Below, piece by piece: positions 8,569 through 19,382 of a stretch of DNA of 64,000 nucleotides. The translations under genes were made by a program, and so were the position numbers. Below the pieces are notes generated by a model that was not told the origin of the DNA, searched no databases, and was given only the letters and a program-made list of their open reading frames with translations. Numbering within the stretch: position 1 is the first letter of the stretch; each line of letters starts with the position of its first letter. Origin of the DNA: Rhynchopus euleeides (Eukaryota > Euglenozoa > Diplonemea > Diplonemida > Diplonemidae); NCBI GenBank assembly GCA_963210315.1, contig OY723291.1:434001-498000 (forward strand), in the 5' to 3' direction.

Positions 8569-10488
8569 TCAGCTGGCCATCAGGGGCTGCATCACAGACC
8601 TCCTCCGCCCGCCCTGCGGAAGCAGGGGGACCGGCAGCGCGGCACGCAGCCCCGCACTCCCAAAACCTGCTGTCTTCGGCCTGACACACGCAAAGGCAAA
8701 AGGGCCCTCCCCCAGATCCGCAATGCTGCGATCGTACAGCTTTGCCGTCGTCAGCGCCTGGCTCAGAATCCCAGTGTAGGTGCGCGGGATCGGCGTGATC
8801 TCTGTGTAAAGAGGCCTCTCACAGTAGGTTGGGGACGGGGGCACCACCTTCGCAGCACACACCACACGCTGCGCCGCCGGCACGATGGAGCGCCGTGAAG
8901 CCCGCTGCACCACCCGTTTCTCCGGCACCTCAGGCCGCACGGCTGCGGGGCGCACCCCCGCGGCAGGCCTCCCTGCCGGCGGGCGGCTCGCAGGCCACAT
9001 CACGTGCCCCGCCACCACCTCCTCGTAGGTGCTCAGGTAGTCGGCATCACCAACCCGGCACACCCCCTCTGTGCCTTCAGGGCCTGGGCTGTCGCTGCCG
9101 CTGCCCGAGGGGTCCACCTCCGCCCCTGCGGGGCGTGGCTTCCACGCACGCGACGCTGCGCGCCGCATGGCACGGTCGTTGCGGTGGAGGCTCCTGCTCT
9201 CTGCATGCGGCTTCGGCTCCTGCCACCGGCGCCGCCGCAGCCTGCAGCGCCGTGCCTTGCGGGGCACGGCACGCCGTGCCTCGCGGCGCGGCGTGGCGGG
9301 GGACTCCTGCTCTGCCTGCAGCTCAGCGGGTGACGCGCAGGGCCCCTCGGTAGGCACGATGGGCGACGAGGGGCGCGACGTGCCCCCACCCCATGGCCCG
9401 TCGAGGCCTTGAGAGTCAGGTGGGCGGGCATCCGGCGCCGTCTGCTGCGGGGCGTCCGGCGGGTGCCCCGCGTGGAACACGCGGCGCCGCGTGGTCTTGG
9501 AGAGCTTGAGGCGGAGGCGTGCGTCGCGCGCCCCGAAGGCATGCTCGTGGTGGCGGCGCATCTGGGGCGAAAGCGTCAGAAGCGATGCCTGCGCTGCGAC
9601 GGCGGCCTGCGCGCCTGCGCAGACAATGAGGCAGAGGGGCGACACCGCGCTGTCGGGCACGGTGTGGCTGAGGCGATGCACCGGGGTGCCAAGGAAGCCT
9701 TCGGAGCGCACGTTCGGCAGGCGCCTCTCCCTCTTGGGGCCCTTCGTGCGCTGCTGCCGCACAGGGGCATGTGGCGTGGTCTTCTCCAGCGAGTCGATGG
9801 AGCTGCGCGCCTTCGCCACAACGGCGAGGTGTGTGACGTGATCTGCAGCCTCGCACAGCTCCGCGGTGGTGATCCCATCGAGGATGCCTTGGTAGGAGGG
9901 CTCTCTGGCCAGCCTGTGCTTCAGGCAGTGGTGCACCCGGTGCCGGTGCACAAACGATGCGGCGCGTCTCTTCGTCTCGACATCACACCACTGGTCTGCA
10001 TATTCCTCGAACACAAGGTCCCCGTTGACGCGTGCTGTCTCCTCCGCCTCCACCCACAGCTCCACACAGGTGAGAACGCGCCGAGTCCGGCGGGCGAGAT
10101 AGACTCTGATGGCACGCTGCAACACCAGCACATGGCGTGTAAAGGCACGCACTATGTGGCGGAATCTGTCAAAAGACTTGAAGTGGAGCCGCAGGGCTGC
10201 TGCCGCGACAGTGGCAGCCGTGTGCACGATGGATTCGTCGAGCGATTCGGAGAATAGTTTCTCGCGTATCGACAGGTTGTGCATGTCAGCGAAGCTCAGG
10301 ACATCCATTTCCTGGCAACGCGACCACCGGCGCGCCCGCTTCCCATCCGGCTTGGGCGCACCCGACTCCCCCACGCCCTGTGATGAGGCATCGGGCTGCG
10401 GGGCCACAGCCTTCCTGATAGCCTCCTTGGTCTTGTGGGCGCGGCGCAGCTTCCCCCACCCCCGACGGGGTTTGTTATCCGCCGGCAT
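8569..10488 (-). CDS. IQ-motif protein of unknown function
   Basis: 639 residues from the ATG at 10488 (MPADNKPRRG); the frame stays open further upstream but that part is Cys/Pro/His-rich and unlike the rest. The N terminus is basic. A helical region around residues 85-140 contains LQRAIRVYLARRTRR, a recognisable IQ motif that would bind calmodulin or a myosin-light-chain-like EF-hand protein. The second half is Arg, Pro and Ala rich and probably disordered. It shares strand and spacing with the WD40 gene downstream (354 bp). No homologue is recognised; a cytoskeletal or flagellar role would be speculation. Confidence 0.75.
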   Translation of the reverse strand: MPADNKPRRGWGKLRRAHKTKEAIRKAVAPQPDASSQGVGESGAPKPDGKRARRWSRCQEMDVLSFADMHNLSIREKLFSESLDESIVHTAATVAAAALRLHFKSFDRFRHIVRAFTRHVLVLQRAIRVYLARRTRRVLTCVELWVEAEETARVNGDLVFEEYADQWCDVETKRRAASFVHRHRVHHCLKHRLAREPSYQGILDGITTAELCEAADHVTHLAVVAKARSSIDSLEKTTPHAPVRQQRTKGPKRERRLPNVRSEGFLGTPVHRLSHTVPDSAVSPLCLIVCAGAQAAVAAQASLLTLSPQMRRHHEHAFGARDARLRLKLSKTTRRRVFHAGHPPDAPQQTAPDARPPDSQGLDGPWGGGTSRPSSPIVPTEGPCASPAELQAEQESPATPRREARRAVPRKARRCRLRRRRWQEPKPHAESRSLHRNDRAMRRAASRAWKPRPAGAEVDPSGSGSDSPGPEGTEGVCRVGDADYLSTYEEVVAGHVMWPASRPPAGRPAAGVRPAAVRPEVPEKRVVQRASRRSIVPAAQRVVCAAKVVPPSPTYCERPLYTEITPIPRTYTGILSQALTTAKLYDRSIADLGEGPFAFACVRPKTAGFGSAGLRAALPVPLLPQGGRRRSVMQPLMAS

Positions 10489-11898
10489 GTGCGCATCACC
10501 CGCATGCGTGTGGCATGGGGTGACCCGCCGCAGGGCGCAGGCGCCCTTCCTGGTGCAAGGGGCAGTGGCAGAGAGGTGGCAGGGGGTGGGATGTGAGAGA
10601 TGACCCAACAAGACAGCGCTGCAGGGTGTGGAAGGGTGTGGTGTGCAGGGGGGTGGCGCCGAACCCTGCCACCTCCTGGCACCTCGCACCACACACCCGA
10701 CCCGCTCAGCTGGAGAGCACTCGCGAGGATATGAAAATACTCCGTGCGCAAAACCAAGCCCTCCAGTCGAGGTTGGATGAAATGCACAAGAATGGCACAG
10801 GCAGCTCTGAGCGAGAAGGAGGCCATAGAGCGCCCGCCTACACCGAAGAAGACGCCGAGACGAAGACGAGGGACGTGAGACCGCCGTCGCCGATCCACCT
10901 GACCTCCACACCTGACAAACGGGACAGACTCCGGGACACTACGACCGCTGTGGAAGGGTGTGCAGGGGGGGTGGCATTTTTAGTGCGTCCATGCTTGCCT
11001 TGCACACTAAAAAAATACGATATCTTCTTACAGCAGCAAGCATAAGACGCACCCCCGCAGTCCTTTCATTCGTTTCGCAAGGGGGGGGGGGGGGACAGGG
11101 GGTGGAGGGCGGAAAACACCCATTCTCCTTCCTCGCCCTCAGGGCAGTGCAACGCTTTGCACCAGATACCCCCCCCCCTCCCGTACTCGCGTGATGTTCC
11201 ATGAGAGGATGATAAGGCAGACCACTGATACCGCCTCAATGATGCAGAAAAGAAGAGGAGGGGTGTCTGTGAAACCCCTCCCGCGTGTCGAATTGGGTGA
11301 GTGAGCACGCCTTGAGAGTTTGGGGCAGACGCTTCGATGGGCCGGAGGCATTTCCCCCCCCAAAAACCCCCCCCCCAACCCCACCCTCACCTGATGTGTT
11401 TTTTTTGAAGACCCACCCAGGGCGCGGGCCTTCCAGCAACGGAACTGAAAAGTATCTTGAGAACCAAAATCGAAGGACGCACACGAGGGGCCCCCCGGCA
11501 GCTCGAATGAGCAGAACGGGGAACACCCCCACAGAGCACTCAGGGCGCTAAAGGCAGACACCCCTCCCTCCCGAAGGCTTCAGACTTCCTTCCCGGAGGG
11601 TGGCTGGGATGTGGCTGGGATGGCTATTTGGCATGCCTAGAGGCACGCCCTGCCAATCACTGGGAGGCTAGAGGGTAGAGACAGCGAAGCTAGGGCAGCG
11701 CGTGGGAGAAGAAGCGGTAGGAGGGGGGGGGGCAATGGGGTGTGCCGGCTGGAAGCGGCTGTGCACCCCATCCACCCTGCCCCGCCCCCGATCTGCCACC
11801 GTTCACATCAGATGGGCAAACCTGTCGGGGAGGGGGTGGGTAGGTTGCAGTGCGTGGTGGAGGGAGGATCGATGGGAACTGCGTCGCGGCTAGCAACG
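10489..11898. other. Intergenic region, one weak plus-strand exon-like frame
   Basis: Mostly G/C homopolymers and intergenic sequence. The plus-strand stretch 10706-10960 follows an acceptor-like CCGCTCAG and reads as a plausible coiled coil (LESTREDMKILRAQNQAL), but it has no partner exon and would be the only plus-strand host gene here, so I do not call it a gene. Confidence 0.35.
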
Positions 11899-14800
11899 CT
11901 AAGCCCTGAGGACCTCGGGGGGGAGGGGCATGTCACGGCGTGAGGGGGCATACATATTTTTAAGAGCAGCCTGGTCCTTTGCGGAGAGCTTTGGCTTCGC
12001 AGCGTCTGCAGCCTTGAGCTCCTCCTCACGCTGCTTCTCCTCACGTGCCCTGCAGCAAGAGGTGTAGTATGAGGTGTGCGGTGTGAGGGGAAACCACGAG
12101 GGAGGGGGAGGGGGGGGGGGTCTCAGGCCTCTGGCTAATTCTGGGGCCGGACTTAACGTTGGGCCAGAGGGGGGGGGGCCCTACCCTACCCTACACGGTG
12201 GGATCTTGTAAATTTTACATGTATACCGTATACGTAAATATTATGGAACGTAAATATTATGGAACGGGCCCATTTTTGGCCGGTCCGTTCCATAATATTT
12301 ACGTTCCATAATATTTACAGGGCCAGTTGGGGACTCGGTGGTGAGGACGGCTTGCGTCAGGAATCGCGCGAAAAGTGCACGAGTAGGTCCCGTCAGGGAC
12401 TCTGTATGCCGTCCGATCACCTGGTCCAAGTCCCCGAGTCGCAGAAAGCCCTGTAAATATTGTGGAACGAAAAAAATATGGAACGCCAACCCACCAGCGT
12501 TCCAAAATATTTACGTTCCATAATATTTACGTTCCATAATATTTACGTTCCAAAATATTTACGTATACGGTAACTACAAGTATAATACATGTATTATACA
12601 TGTATAATACTTGCATGTCAACTATTATACATGTATAATACATGTATATGCCTGAAATATACATGTAAAATACATGTATATCAAGTAAAAATACAAGTAT
12701 AATACTTGCATGTCAACTATTATACTTGTATTTTTACTTGATATACATGTATTTTACATGTATATTTCAGGCATTTACATGTATTTTACATGTATAATAC
12801 TTGTCATGCAAGTATTATACATGTAAAATACTTGCATGACAAGTAAAATACTTGCATGCAAGTAAAATACATGTATTTTACTTGCATGCAAGTATTTTAC
12901 TTGTCATGCAAGTATTATACATGTATTTTACTTGTCATGCAAGTATTTTACATGTATAATACTTGCATGACAAGTATTATACATGTAAAATACATGTAAA
13001 TGCCTGAAATATACATGTAAAATACATGTATATCAAGTAAAAATACAGGTATAATAGTTGACATGCAAGTATTATACTTGTATTTTTACTTGATATACAT
13101 GTATTTTACATGTATATTTCAGGCATATACATGTATTATACATGTATAATAGTTGACATGCAAGTATTATACATGTATAATACATGTATATACTTGTAGT
13201 TATACATGTAAAATTTACAAGATCCCACCGTGTACCCTACCCTACCCTACCCTACCCTACAGCACGTCGGGGGTACCCACAACCCGACCCAACCCTACCC
13301 TAGGGTGAGGGTTGGGTACCCATAACCCGACCCAACACGACCCTACCCAACCCAGGGGTTAGGGTCAGGGTTGACCCTAGACCCTACCCAACCCTAGGGT
13401 TAGGGTTAGGGTTAACCCTTGACCCAACCCTAGGGTTAGGGTCAGGGTTAACCCTAGACCCTACCCTAACCCTAGGGTTAGGGTTAACCCTTGACCCAAC
13501 CCTAGGGTTAGGGTTAGGGTTAACCCTAGACCCTACCCAACCCTCGGGTTAGGGTTAGGGTTAACCCTGGACCCTACCCAACCCTAGGGTTAGGGTCAGG
13601 GTTGACCCTAGACCCTACCCTAACCCTAGGGTTAGGGTCAGGGTTAACCCTAGACCCTACCCAACCCTAGGGTTAGGGTTAACCCTTGACCCAACCCTAG
13701 GGTTAGGGTCAGGGTTGACCCTAGACCCTACCCTAGGGTTAGGGTAGGGTATAGGGTTAACCCCAACCCTGATCCGAGGGTTGGGTCGGGTCTAGGGTTC
13801 ACCCTGACCCAAACCCGAACCCTAGGGTAGGGTTGGGTCTAGGGTGAACCCTAACCCTAGGGTCGGGCAGGGTCTTGGGTTAACCCCCAACCCTAACCCT
13901 CGGGTTGGGTAGGGTATAGGGTTAACCCTAACCCTAGGGTTGGGTTGTGTATAGGGTTAACCCTAACCCTAACCCTAGGGTAGGGTTGGGTCTTGGGTTA
14001 ACCCTAACCCTAGGGTTGGGTTGGGTATAGGGTTAACCCTAACCCTAGGGTGAGGGTAGGGTATAGGGTTAACCCCAACCCTAACCCTAGGGTTGGGTAG
14101 GGTATAGGGTTAACCCTAACCCTAGGGTAGGGTTGGGTCTTGGGTTAACCCTAACCCTAACCCTAGGGTAGGGTTGGGTATAGGGTTAACCCTAACCCTA
14201 ACCCTAGGGTTGGGTGGGGTATAGGGTTAACCCTAACCCTAGGGTTGGGTTGGGTCTAGGGTTAACCCGAACCCTAACCCTAGGGTTGGGTTGGGTCTAG
14301 GGTTAACCCTGACCCTAACCCTAGGGTTGGGTAGGGTATAGGGTTAACCCCAACCCTAACCCTAGGGTTGGGTTGGGTCTAGGGTTAACCCTGACCCTAA
14401 CCCTAGGGTTGGGTAGGGTGTAGGGTTAACCCTAACCCTAGGGTAGGGTTGGGTTAACCCTAACCCTAGGGTTGGGTTGGGTATAGGGTTAACCCTAACC
14501 CTAACCCTAGGGTTGGGTTGGGTCTAGGGTTAACCCTGACCCTAACCCTAGGGTTGGGTAGGGTATAGGGTTAACCCCAACCCTAACCCTAGGGTAGGGT
14601 TGGGTGTAGGGTTGGGTTGGGTATAGGGTTAACCCTGACCCTAACCCTAGGGTAGGGTCTAGGGTTAACCCTAACCCTAACCCTAGGGTTGGGTAGGGTG
14701 TAGGGTTAACCCTAACCCTAGGCATACTTGTCCCCCCATATGGGGAACCCCCTAAATCTGGGGGAAATATGGGGGGTCTCAAAACCCCGCCCCCATATGG

Positions 14801-17015
14801 GGAAAAAGGCTGAAAATATGGGGAAAACCCGGTAAAATATGGGGGAATATGGGGGAAATATGGGGCCCATATGGGGGGATATGGGGGTATTCGTGCTGCA
14901 ACGGGAGAACATCAAACCACTCAGGCACAGACACACACGAAGTGCGCGTCGAAACCGGCCTCATGCCTTGTTGGGGATCCTCCAGGAGTCCGATCCTGGG
15001 GAGGTGCGCGCTCGTTCAGGTGTGGCCAGGTCTGGCCCCCCCTGGAAGATCCCCCAGGTGGGTCGCACCGACCTCCTGTTCCTCTCCTGCGCCGATACAG
15101 CGGCAGCGGAGAGCGAACGCTTCCCGGTTTGGCGGGGCACCGCAGTGACAGCGGCAGCGGTGGTGGACACATACGCACAGACACACATAGCGCGTTCAGG
15201 GTTAACAGCTCCTCACAACACACACTCTTGTGTTTTTAAGTCCTCACTCTCACACTCGCTGTCCTCCTCCTCTGGTGTGTTTGCGATTGCGAACTGCCCC
15301 CTGAGGTCCTTAATTAGACAAGGGAATTCACAAGCAGTGCATTCTGGTATCAGGCGCTTCCGCCGCTTTTGACCGCTCCGAGCGCCGAAAAGTCGGGGTC
15401 GACGCTCGTCACCAGGCAGCTTGACATGTTCAAGCTGCATCTGCCGGGTGGAATGAGACCTGTGAAGGCCAGTACAAGGACTGGCTGCAGGACGCAACTG
15501 TTCTGCCAGCAAAGACAGGACTACTGGACAGCATGCTCTGATGACCGCTACTCAGACTTGAAGAAAGTGGCGGTCGGCACTCTCACAGCACCTTTTCTGG
15601 TCTGACTCGAGCACTTCAGCCGGGCGTTTCCTCTCTGCAGAAAGCGACGAGGTGAGATGGCTCTGCAAGGTGCTAGACGTCCCCTGTCAGTGGCTGACTT
15701 CACACCCTGTAAAAAGCAGAACGAAGAGAACTGTTTGCTGACTGCTTCCACCTGAGGAACCCCTGGGTTTTCCCCCATATATCCCCCATATGGGGGAAAT
15801 ATGGGGGAACAGGACTTGAAAAACCCCCCATATTCCCCCCATATTTTCCCCATATTTTTGGCCTTCCCCATATGGGGGTACAAGTATGCCTAGGGTAGGG
15901 TTGGGTCTAGGGTTAACCCTGACCCTAACCCTAGGGTAGGGTCTAGGGTTAACCCCAACCCTAACCCTAGGGTTGGGTAGGGTGTAGGGTTAACCCTCAC
16001 CCTAACCCTAGGGTTGGGTAGGGTATAGGGTTAACCCTGACCCTAACCCTAGGGTAGGGTCTAGGGTTAACCCCAACCCCAACCCTAGGGTTGGGTAGGG
16101 TGTAGGGTTAACCCTCACCCTAACCCTAGGGTTGGGTAGGGTATAGGGTTAACCCTAACCGTAGGGTGAGGGTAGGGTCTGGAGTTAACCCCAACCCCAA
16201 CCCCAACCCTAGGGTTGGGTAGGGTCTAGGGTCACCCGTAACCCTCGAAATCGGGCCCAAATCGCCAAAATGGGCACCTCTCGAAAAAAAAATTCGAAAA
16301 GGTCCCCCTACCCACACCTGGAAATTACCAAAAAATCTGGGACCCCGGCGGCCCCAACCCTAGGGTAGGGTAGGGTAGCCCCCCCTCCCCCCCCGGCACG
16401 GAGAAACTTAACGTTCGACCCGAATTAGCCAGAGGCCTGGGGGGTCTGTAAGAACGTGCCAAGACTCCCCACTGCAGAGACTGTGTGGGTCACAGCACCA
16501 CGGCTGTTGGCTCGGCTTTGCTCGGCTGTTATCATCGTCTCTCCCCCTCCCCCGCCCCGCTCCACCCTTTGGTGAGGCGGGGCTGGGAATGCCCGGCCAC
16601 AACAGTATATCCATCTCAGACCATCACCATCACCACCACCACTGTGTGGCGGCTCAACATACCTGTCCCATGCCTCCACCTCGCGCTTGTGGCGGGCGTC
16701 CATCTCCTCCTTCAGCTCGATGATGTGTTTGCGCAGCACCTTCTTTTCGTGCTTCTCATCACGGTCCTTGTTGGAGAGGCGGCGCTTCTCCTTGCCCAGC
16801 TCCTGGATGGAGTGCCGCAGGCGCTTCCACTCAGTGTGGTGGCGGCTCTTCAGCTGCCCCTTCGTCAGGTCCGCCACGCTCTCCGCCGCCGACGCAGCGG
16901 CGTCAGCAGCACCATCTGCACCTTCCATGGCGGCGTCGCCACCGGCAGGCAGCGGCTTCTTCTCGTAGGGGTCGCTGCCGACCAGCATCTTCGGCTTCCG
17001 CTTGACCTTCCCCAT
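11899..17015 (-). CDS. Two-exon basic coiled-coil protein with a 4.6-kb intron
   Basis: Exon 1 is 17015-16663, exon 2 is 12049-11899, giving 167 residues. The donor is CAG|GTATGTTG at 16662 and the acceptor is TTGCTGCAG ending at 12050. The frame runs through the join (EAWDR from exon 1, AREEKQREEE from exon 2) and ends at a TAG at 11899-11901. The protein is MGKVKRKPK, an Ala-rich linker, then one long charged helix (about residues 55-140), ending MPLPPEVLRA. It resembles the N-terminal helical part of OTUD6-type proteins, but there is no OTU domain, so this is only a hint. The intron contains a 4,316-bp mobile element; without it the intron would be 289 nt. Confidence 0.8.
12194..13232. mobile_element. 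Giant palindromic AT-rich element with TA duplication
   Basis: It starts CACGGTGGGATCTTG and ends in the complement, flanked by TA on both sides inside the CCCTA-rich array. With the nested 345-bp MITE and its extra TA removed it is about 692 bp and folds as two arms of about 345 bp around a centre near 12.87 kb. The arms are built from the words ACATGTA, TTGCATGCAA and TATACATGTA. It has no coding capacity. Confidence 0.85.
12226..12570 (+). mobile_element. 345-bp MITE, copy 1
   Basis: It begins CCGTATACG and ends CGTATACGG, flanked by TA (12224-12225 and 12571-12572). Both ends carry repeated GTAAATATTATGGAAC words. The sequence broken by the insertion, ACATGTA-TA-ACTACAAG, is found intact in the opposite arm of the host palindrome near 13.19 kb, which shows the empty site directly. 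A nearly identical copy in the other orientation is at 52623-52967. Confidence 0.92.
13235..14718. repeat. Telomere-like array with alternating strands, part 1
   Basis: Degenerate TTAGGG/CCCTAA repeats that switch strand every 20-30 bp. The recurrent unit is roughly GGGTTGGGTAGGG, TATA, GGGTTAACCC, TAACCCTAACCCTA. The GGTTAACC and CCCTAGGG junctions are palindromes, so the array is a chain of small hairpins, not a one-direction telomere. Confidence 0.85.
14721..15890. mobile_element. 1.17-kb TIR element with CCCCATATGGGG clusters
   Basis: Tips GGCATACTTGT on the left and the complement on the right, flanked by TA (14719-14720 and 15891-15892), inserted in the telomere-like array. Both subterminal regions repeat CCCCATATGGGG and related words (14731-14885 and 15770-15876). 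The centre has no gene and contains a fragment related to the hammerhead element at 29 kb. Confidence 0.85.
14938..15006 (+). repeat. Fragment related to the retrozyme repeat
   Basis: About 70 bp resembles 29041-29116: both have GCGTCGAAACCGG, TGTTGGGGA and a following short stem-loop. The paired bases of that stem-loop differ between the copies in a way that keeps the stem. The ribozyme core itself is not complete here, so this is a relic. Confidence 0.6.
15893..16376. repeat. Telomere-like array, part 2
   Basis: Continuation of the 13.2-14.7 kb array after the CCCCATATGGGG element, with the same alternating unit. Near 16.24-16.36 kb it gives way to unique sequence and a final GGGTAGGG run before the hAT-like tip. 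Confidence 0.8.
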
Positions 17016-18020
17016 AGTGAGGCTGTGTAGTGTGCTGGCAGAGGTTGTGTGGTGGAGGGCATCATGTCAAACAACGGAGACATCTCGAAGAGCAGGATTT
17101 AAGCGGTGCGATCCCATCTAGTCACGCCGCTGGGAGGGCTAAGCACAGGCATGGCCAAAGAGGAAAGTTAGACTGTGAGTCGGTCCTCGTGGGATTCCCG
17201 CGGATTAACAAAAACAGCCTTGGACTCGGTGTGTGAAATGGAGTTGTGAGTGTATTTTGCTTGTCCGGCCTGCCAACCCGCTTGTGTATGTGTGCAGGAT
17301 ACCGAATACTGACACAACTGTCACATTTTTGACGCTATACATGAAGCCTCAACAACCCCTCCGTCTGTACTACTGCAGGCAGACAGCTCTCACTCGTACC
17401 CTCTCTTGCGTCTCTCGTTCTCTCCGTGCAGGCAGAGAGATATACCCAGTCACTCACTCATACACTCACACATTCTCATCTCTCAATGCGACAAAGGTCT
17501 ACGCCTTTTCCCACACCTTGATTTCAACGGGGTCCTGTTTGTGTGACTGAAGAAGGGGCTTTCCTGGGCGAGTGTGGGCGAGGATGGGCAGAGGTGGGCG
17601 AGTGGTGGGCACCGCTGGGCGGACTCGTGGAGGCGACTTGTTTAGTTCATGTAGCACGGCATACTCATGCATTCTAAAGCACTATGAGCACCATGCCAGT
17701 GTGGGATGCGAGAGTCCCTCCGGCACTGACAACTGAACAGGAGAGGTGAGCTCTAGGCACACTCGACTCGGCAAGAGATGCCCCTCCCCCAGCGAAGTAT
17801 TATTTTCGTTCTTCAGCCAACCCCACCAAACTCGATGGGATCCGCTTCTTGCCCGCACCCAGCTGAACGCAAGCCCGGTGCACAGGCAACCCCCCCCCCC
17901 CCCACACACACACACTTTTCTGAGACTATCACTGCCACACAACCCTACGAGCCCCGCTGCCCCCGCCCTTGACATGCCAACAACGCAACACCTTCAGCGA
18001 TGCAACCCCCCTCCGCCCCG
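17016..18020. other. Intergenic region between two minus-strand genes
   Basis: About 1 kb with no convincing frame. It should hold the 5'UTR of the coiled-coil gene (CTGCCAG and CTACACAG precede its ATG) and the 3'UTR of the next gene. A C/CA-rich tract lies near 17.89 kb. Confidence 0.5.
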
Positions 18021-19328
18021 TCAGCAGATGACGTCTCTGTCGAAGCCGCGCATCCTCGATTCGATGCGTCTCTTGCGGTCGTACCTCAGGTTCTGCTTGC
18101 TTGTCTGTGACCTGTTCTTTGCCAATAAGATTTTGTACACCTCATGATCCAGCTCAGCTCCGCTTTGGAGACACTTCTTGGCGTCATGCCGTGCTTCAAC
18201 CTTCATTCCGAAGGCAATCAACGACTTCAGGTATGTGTTGCAGGCCTTTGATGTGAGTCGGATACCGTCGTCAACAAACGAGGCAAACAGCGCACGCGAC
18301 TTGACCGGGAGTGGGATGCACGCTGCACACAGCAGGAGCCCCGACGCCGACACCACCCCTGCATCGTGCCCCTCACATAGCCCTTCGATCTTCTTCAGGA
18401 CACCTATCCCCAGCCGATACCGCTCGTCCTGCTGCCGCGCGGCACCCCACGCTGCCAGCTCCCCTGCGATCTGCGACAGCACCTCTGCCAGGGCAGCGTC
18501 TTCCAACCGGCACCCCGCGGCAGTCACCCCCTCCAGCAGCATCAGCGGGTGCGGGCACCCCTTGCTCCCCAGCATCGCAAGCGCCTCCTCGCGCCCCACG
18601 CGCGCCGCAGCCTCCACACCTGTCGTGGGCGACGGGAAGTCAGCCTCTCTCTCGCCCTCCTCCTCGAGAGCCACGTCGCGCTCCGCTTTGCCACCTTCAG
18701 GCGCCTCTGCGTGCAGCCCAGCCTCGGGGTGGGGTCTTGACTTGAAGAAACCGTCGTCAGGTGGATCCTGCTGCTGCTGCTGCTGCTCCCGCTGCTGTCG
18801 CTTCTGTGCCTCCAGCACAGCTGACGGGTCTAACGATCCCCTCTCCGGAACTGTCTGGGCGCGGGACCAGTTGATATCTCCCGGGGGCTCGTCGTCGACA
18901 AAGATAGACCGGTGCATGCCCTGCTGCTGCTGCTGCTGATGCACCTCCTCACCCCTTTCCGCTGCCGAGGCCCTGGCAACCCGCTTCTGCAGTGCCAACA
19001 GGAGGTCGGCGTAGCGCAGCGGCGTCTCCTCTGCGGAGCTCTCTGCCGCCTCTTCGATCTCCTGTGTCTCGGGTGACTCGACGTCCTGTGCTGCCGGCTG
19101 CTGCCGTGCCGCATGCTGCTTGGCATAGTAGAGCGCCCAGTCCATCACAGCCCCGCTCTTCCCCGGCGTCATGTTGGGAGGCTCCGGGTTGGGAAACCTG
19201 GCCTTTCTCATTTTGCGCGAGTCGTGCAGCGACGCCCTCCGTCGCAGGGGTGTCGCCCGCTCATCGGTGTGGCGGTTTGTGAACCGGATGCGGCTCACCA
19301 TCTCCCCCAGCGCACGTGAGGCGCGCAT
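18021..19328 (-). CDS. Gln-rich protein of unknown function
   Basis: 435 residues from the first ATG after a strong acceptor (CCACTGCAG, ending at 19381); a second ATG ten codons on is also possible. The N-terminal half is charged and low complexity with three poly-Gln runs. From about residue 240 to the end the protein looks folded and mostly helical, with EALAMLGSKGCPHPLML, a hydrophobic GLLLCAACIPLPVKS segment, and a C terminus of DRKRRIESRMRGFDRD. The composition of the last part recalls helical-repeat organelle or RNA-binding proteins, but no repeat signature is clear. It is intronless. Confidence 0.8.
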   Translation of the reverse strand: MRASRALGEMVSRIRFTNRHTDERATPLRRRASLHDSRKMRKARFPNPEPPNMTPGKSGAVMDWALYYAKQHAARQQPAAQDVESPETQEIEEAAESSAEETPLRYADLLLALQKRVARASAAERGEEVHQQQQQQGMHRSIFVDDEPPGDINWSRAQTVPERGSLDPSAVLEAQKRQQREQQQQQQDPPDDGFFKSRPHPEAGLHAEAPEGGKAERDVALEEEGEREADFPSPTTGVEAAARVGREEALAMLGSKGCPHPLMLLEGVTAAGCRLEDAALAEVLSQIAGELAAWGAARQQDERYRLGIGVLKKIEGLCEGHDAGVVSASGLLLCAACIPLPVKSRALFASFVDDGIRLTSKACNTYLKSLIAFGMKVEARHDAKKCLQSGAELDHEVYKILLAKNRSQTSKQNLRYDRKRRIESRMRGFDRDVIC

Positions 19329-19379
19329 CGCGCCTCGTCGTGGGGGGGGAGGTGGGGGGGGTGTGGCGGGTGTGTGCCG

Positions 19380-19382
19380 CCT
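19380..19382 (-). promoter_or_regulatory. Splice acceptor before the Gln-rich gene
   Basis: TGACTCCACTGCAG on the minus strand, about 50 nt before the ATG and followed by a C-rich leader. It fits a trans-splice acceptor. Confidence 0.45.

Larger units (their letters stand above)
12124..16439. mobile_element. hAT-like TIR element filled with telomere-like repeats
   Basis: The ends are CAGGCCTCTGGCTAATTC at 12124-12141 and its complement at 16422-16439. An exact 8-bp duplication, GGGGGTCT, flanks it at 12116-12123 and 16440-16447. CAG-type tips and 8-bp duplications are the mark of hAT transposons. It has no gene. Its body is a telomere-like array (about 12178-16376) with two TA-flanked elements inserted in it and a third nested inside one of those. 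It lies in the intron of the coiled-coil gene. Confidence 0.85.

Noticed and set aside
10706-10960. Plus-strand coiled-coil exon
   Set aside because: Plausible composition, but a single orphan exon against the strand of all other genes; kept only as a note in the intergenic entry.
15535-15590. CTGATGACCGC followed by GCGGTC, a possible second hammerhead
   Set aside because: The stem is there but no GAAA follows it and no cleavage triplet is placed correctly.
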